NCBI GenBank assembly: GCA_013365325.1
Contig: JABVXV010000644.1
Span: 1-18,568, forward strand
DNA length: 18,568 nucleotides
Direction: 5' to 3'
Origin: Dipetalonema caudispina
Taxonomy: Eukaryota; Nematoda; Chromadorea; Rhabditida; Onchocercidae
In this document: positions 10,332 through 18,568 of the stretch, one piece after another
Position numbering within the stretch: the stretch's first letter is position 1
How the letters are laid out: every line of letters begins with the position of its first letter
Program-made: the position numbers and the translations under genes
Notes under the pieces: model-generated
Told to the model about the DNA's origin: nothing
Databases searched by the model: none
What the model saw: only the letters and a program-made list of their open reading frames with translations

Positions 10332-13300
10332 ATGGCATCAGTTTTGGAACAGATGAAATTATCGACAAAAGTTGTCGCGGATTGTGTCGATTTCAAAGGT
10401 TAGTTAAGTCTTTTTTTGGGAAAACTATTAGATAAACTTTTTTTTTGTTTGTTTTTCTTTTTTTTTTTCGACTTCCAAAAAAATATCCTGTAGGATTTTA
10501 TAGGAAAAAGGAAATTTGCTCCTAGCTTTAATTTCCGGTTGTATAACCGAAGAATGAAATTGAAAAGAGATAGACAAGATTAGAACATAGTAGAATAAAG
10601 TAAAATAGATGTAAAAAAGGAAATGAACTAGATAGGATGTAATAGAATAGAATAGAATTGAATTGAGTTGAAAGGACTAGATTAAGAATTTCCTTCGAAA
10701 ATGAACTGAAATGAAATTAAATGATGCTGTTCTGACTTGCTATTTAATTAAAACTTTCGACTTATCACTCAGGTAATTGGTATCTGTCCGAATTATATTC
10801 AGATTAGCAATGATATAAGCGATTATATCTCGATCTTTCGGGAGAAGTTTGCCATATCCCAGATTCCCAAGTCCTTTTATCTAGTCCACCTTTTAGATGG
10901 AATTTATACATGAGGTGCAGGCTATGTAACACTAGCAAAATCAAAGTGGAATAGTGTTTTCTTGGTTTGTTGAATTTCCCGGGCATTATGTCACGTTATA
11001 GTTTATCATTTCAAGAGTTTTATTTTCACATATTTTTGGTTTTAAAGAAGTCATTTTAACTTCAAATTTCAGTTGAACGGATTTCACACTTAGATAAATT
11101 AATCGCCAGATTTTCTGTCCATAGAGTTTCCTTGATACAAAAGCAAAATTTTAAAGATTAAATTCCACTTACATAAATTTGTGAAAAAAAAAAAAGAAAA
11201 AACCTCAACGCCTCTTTTTTTGCAGTAATGAAAGAGGTCGGTGCCGTGGATGCTACGACAAATCCGTCTATTCTTTTGGCAGCATCCAAACTTGATGACT
11301 ATAAGCATTTTCTGGATGAGGGTGTTGCATATGCGAAAAAATATAGTTCATCATTAAATCGGGAAGAAGTAAAGCTTTTCCAAAAATCACTTTAAGTAAT
11401 TTCTGAATTTGTGAAATAATTATAAAGTTTGTAAATTATTAAAATTTATCTCTTCTTTTTTAATATATTGAGGAGCAATAGCAACTTTAAAACCTACAAT
11501 CCGATCTTGTATTCTTTGTTTAAATGATAACAGCATGACTACATGGCCCATCAAAAATGCTTTTTTAATAGTTTTCCAAAAGAGATTCAGTCATGAAAAC
11601 GTTTCTTTCCATTCATTCATATAACTGAAGGAGTAGGTTCTACGAAAGTTATTGCTTTTTATTGATGATTTTTTTCTCCTTCTACAGATGCGTGCTTTGG
11701 CTATGGACAAAATAGCCGTTTTGATGGGAAAAGAAGTATTAAGTGTTGTTCCTGGACGTGTTTCAACAGAAGTTGATGCCAGGTACAGGTTTTTTTTGTT
11801 TCCATCTTATTACTACACGTTGTTTACTTTTATTTCCTTATTTTCTTTTTTTTTTTTTTTTCACTTTTCTTTACTCAGTACCGCTTTTCTATTAATGCTA
11901 GATAGTGATCTTTTGTTTTTTTTGCAACTTATAACACGAAAGCATTGTTTATTATAAATTACTACGAAATCATACTAAATGAAATTAATGTTATTAAGAC
12001 TTTCCTCTTTTTTTAGCATGAAAATTATATTTTATGAATTCTATGCATTTTACTTTTAGGCTAGCCTTTGATAAAGATGCACAAATTACGAAAGCATTGG
12101 CTATTATTAAACTATATGAAGAAGATGGAATTACAAAGGAACGTGTACTAATAAAATTACCTTCAACTTGGGAAGGCATTCAAGCTGCTTGGTTAGCTCA
12201 TCTTTTATATCAGACATGGAATATTTATATTACATTATTCAGAACTTCATTAATTTTATACGATTCTTGTACTAATCTGAAATAATGAATGGTTTATTCA
12301 TCACCAATTTAAGAAACAATTCTGTCAGTCTTCAAACAAACTATTCAGTTATTTAATTACAATGCCGCTGGGTAGTCTCATATGACCACATACTGATATT
12401 TCTTTTTTAATTTTTCGTTTAATTCATCTACTCTCCTGATCAGAGATTTCATATTCCCAATGGTCTTTTCGTAAGTTGATGACCTATGCATTACCTTAGT
12501 TGCCTAATTGGAGCTTTTGAAATTGTGTTTAGTTCTCCTACATTTATCCACATATCGCTAATCCTACTAAATAAATACGATCAGATTTCTGTTCTTTTTT
12601 TTCTTTGAATTTAATTATTTATTCTTGTCATGTCAACAAATTTCTTTATATCAGCGTACTAGAAAGTAAGCACGGTGTTCACTGCAACATGACATTACTG
12701 TTCAACATTTATCAAGCTATTGCGTGTGCTGAAGCGAATGCAACGCTGATTTCTCCATTTGTTGGCCGAATTCGTGATTGGTATTTGAAAAATACAGATT
12801 CGAAAGATTATACCCGTGAAACGGATCCTGGCGTTCAGGTTTCTTATATTGTTTAATTTTGGTTAGATAAATTTGAAACTTGTTTTTTTTTTAAATCGAA
12901 TATGTAGAAATAGATAGAAAGCGTGAGTTTTCCTTTTTGTGTTTTTTGGATCAATTGATTTCGAATAATCTTCAAATATGTTTAGAGTGTTCGGAAAATC
13001 TACAGTTATTACAAAAAGTATGGCTATAAAACAGAAGTTATGGCAGCATCATTTCGCAACATGGATGAAATCAAAGGTCTTATTGGTTGTGATCTAATGA
13101 CGATCAGGTAAATCTACAGTTTTTTTCTCGAGTGTGAGGGAAATAGAATGCTTGGTTTCGGAGAAATCTTGTCTGTGCAATTCTTTTTTTTTTTTTTTGC
13201 AGTGCACCGTTGCTCAAGGATTTATCAGTTGACAAAGAAAACGTTCCTGTAATTTTGAGCCCAGAAAAAGGTATACATTTTGTATATCCATAAATTCTTC

Positions 13301-13589
13301 CATGAAATTATTTTTCCATTCATATAAGACTGCGTTCCTTTCCATATACGTTAGAGAGAAAGATATTATTAAGTGGTCACTGAGTGATGTGATTATAATA
13401 TATTGAAAAGAAAAGAAAAATTCTTTTGCAGCTGAATCATTTGAAATGCAGAAAATTTCACTTGGCGAGCCGATGTTTCGATATGAAATGAATGAAGATA
13501 AAATGGCAACAGATCTTTTGGCTGATGGAATACGTCGTTTTGCAGCAGATGCGCGAGCAATGGAAGCTCTTATTGATAAAGTCCTTTAA
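10332..13589 (+). CDS. Transaldolase, eight exons, complete
   Basis: Exons: 10332-10398, 11226-11368, 11688-11782, 12060-12191, 12655-12838, 12986-13107, 13203-13270 and 13432-13589. All borders are GT-AG and phases agree, giving 322 residues (human about 337). The enzyme moves a dihydroxyacetone unit from sedoheptulose-7-phosphate to glyceraldehyde-3-phosphate in the non-oxidative pentose phosphate pathway, usually in the cytosol. Set against E. coli TalB, the active-site residues are present: D17, N35 (in DATTNPS), E98 (in RVSTEVDAR), the Schiff-base K134 (in [11 protein letters not shown]), N157 and T159 (in HCNMTLLF) and S179 (in LISPFVGRI). The phosphate-binding Arg184 and Arg231 (ASFRN) are also kept. 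Exon 4/5 splicing makes Cys146, an unusual residue at that place in the second transaldolase signature. The start is set by the first ATG after the T-run acceptor and by alignment of VVAD. No frameshift or stop is seen. Confidence 0.96.
10641..10670. repeat. Short AGAAT/TGAAT pentamer repeat in transaldolase intron 1
   Basis: Several imperfect tandem copies of TAGAA and TTGAA type units lie in the first intron (10399-11225). It is a minor simple repeat with no evident function. Confidence 0.7.
10780..11010. other. Less AT-rich block inside transaldolase intron 1
   Basis: About 230 bases are clearly richer in G and C than the surrounding intron (46 of 120 bases G or C in 10801-10920 by hand count) and lack homopolymer runs. 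A 60-codon minus-strand frame spans 10986-10804, but it shows no recognisable motif or splice structure. The block could be a conserved intronic element, a small RNA gene, or the relic of an inserted sequence. I cannot choose between these. Confidence 0.4.

Positions 13590-18568
<4,979 letters not shown>

Noticed and set aside
11994..12179. Minus-strand 61-codon frame.
   Set aside because: It is the shadow of transaldolase exon 4 on the opposite strand.

Overview
The window is AT-rich, intron-rich animal DNA. Introns are about 90-930 bp, most splice acceptors are T-rich and end in TTTCAG or TTTTAG, and there are many poly-A/T runs. The gene content (a nematode-type TWK potassium channel, an SPT3 homologue, a transaldolase) and base composition suggest a nematode, most likely a filarial or other spirurid. 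That taxonomic call is inference. No tRNA, rRNA, CRISPR array or intact transposon was recognised.

Layout: 1-254 is a (TTA)n microsatellite at the left edge. On the minus strand, 380-4229 holds the first five coding exons of a two-pore-domain (K2P/TWK) potassium channel, cut off at the left edge after M2. Upstream of it on the same strand is a complete seven-exon SPT3/SUPT3H homologue (SAGA subunit), about 5316-8712. A 1.6 kb AT-rich spacer with a CT microsatellite (8713-10331) separates SPT3 from a divergent, complete eight-exon transaldolase on the plus strand (10332-13589). The last 4.9 kb (13590-18446) shows no convincing gene. The window ends in an (AAT)n microsatellite, which is the reverse complement of the left-edge repeat.

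The exon models were built by hand from reading frames, GT-AG borders and phase agreement, guided by what I know of human and yeast SPT3 and human and E. coli transaldolase. All internal phases agree. The transaldolase model is 322 codons and keeps the active-site set. The SPT3 model is about 306 codons and keeps both histone-fold regions.

The three genes do not form an obvious pathway: an ion channel, a transcription coactivator and a pentose-phosphate enzyme. The structural points of interest are the divergent SPT3/transaldolase pair, the tandem SPT3-to-channel arrangement (about 1.1 kb between stop and start), and an unusually long M1-P1 extracellular loop in the channel. I found no convincing new biological system.
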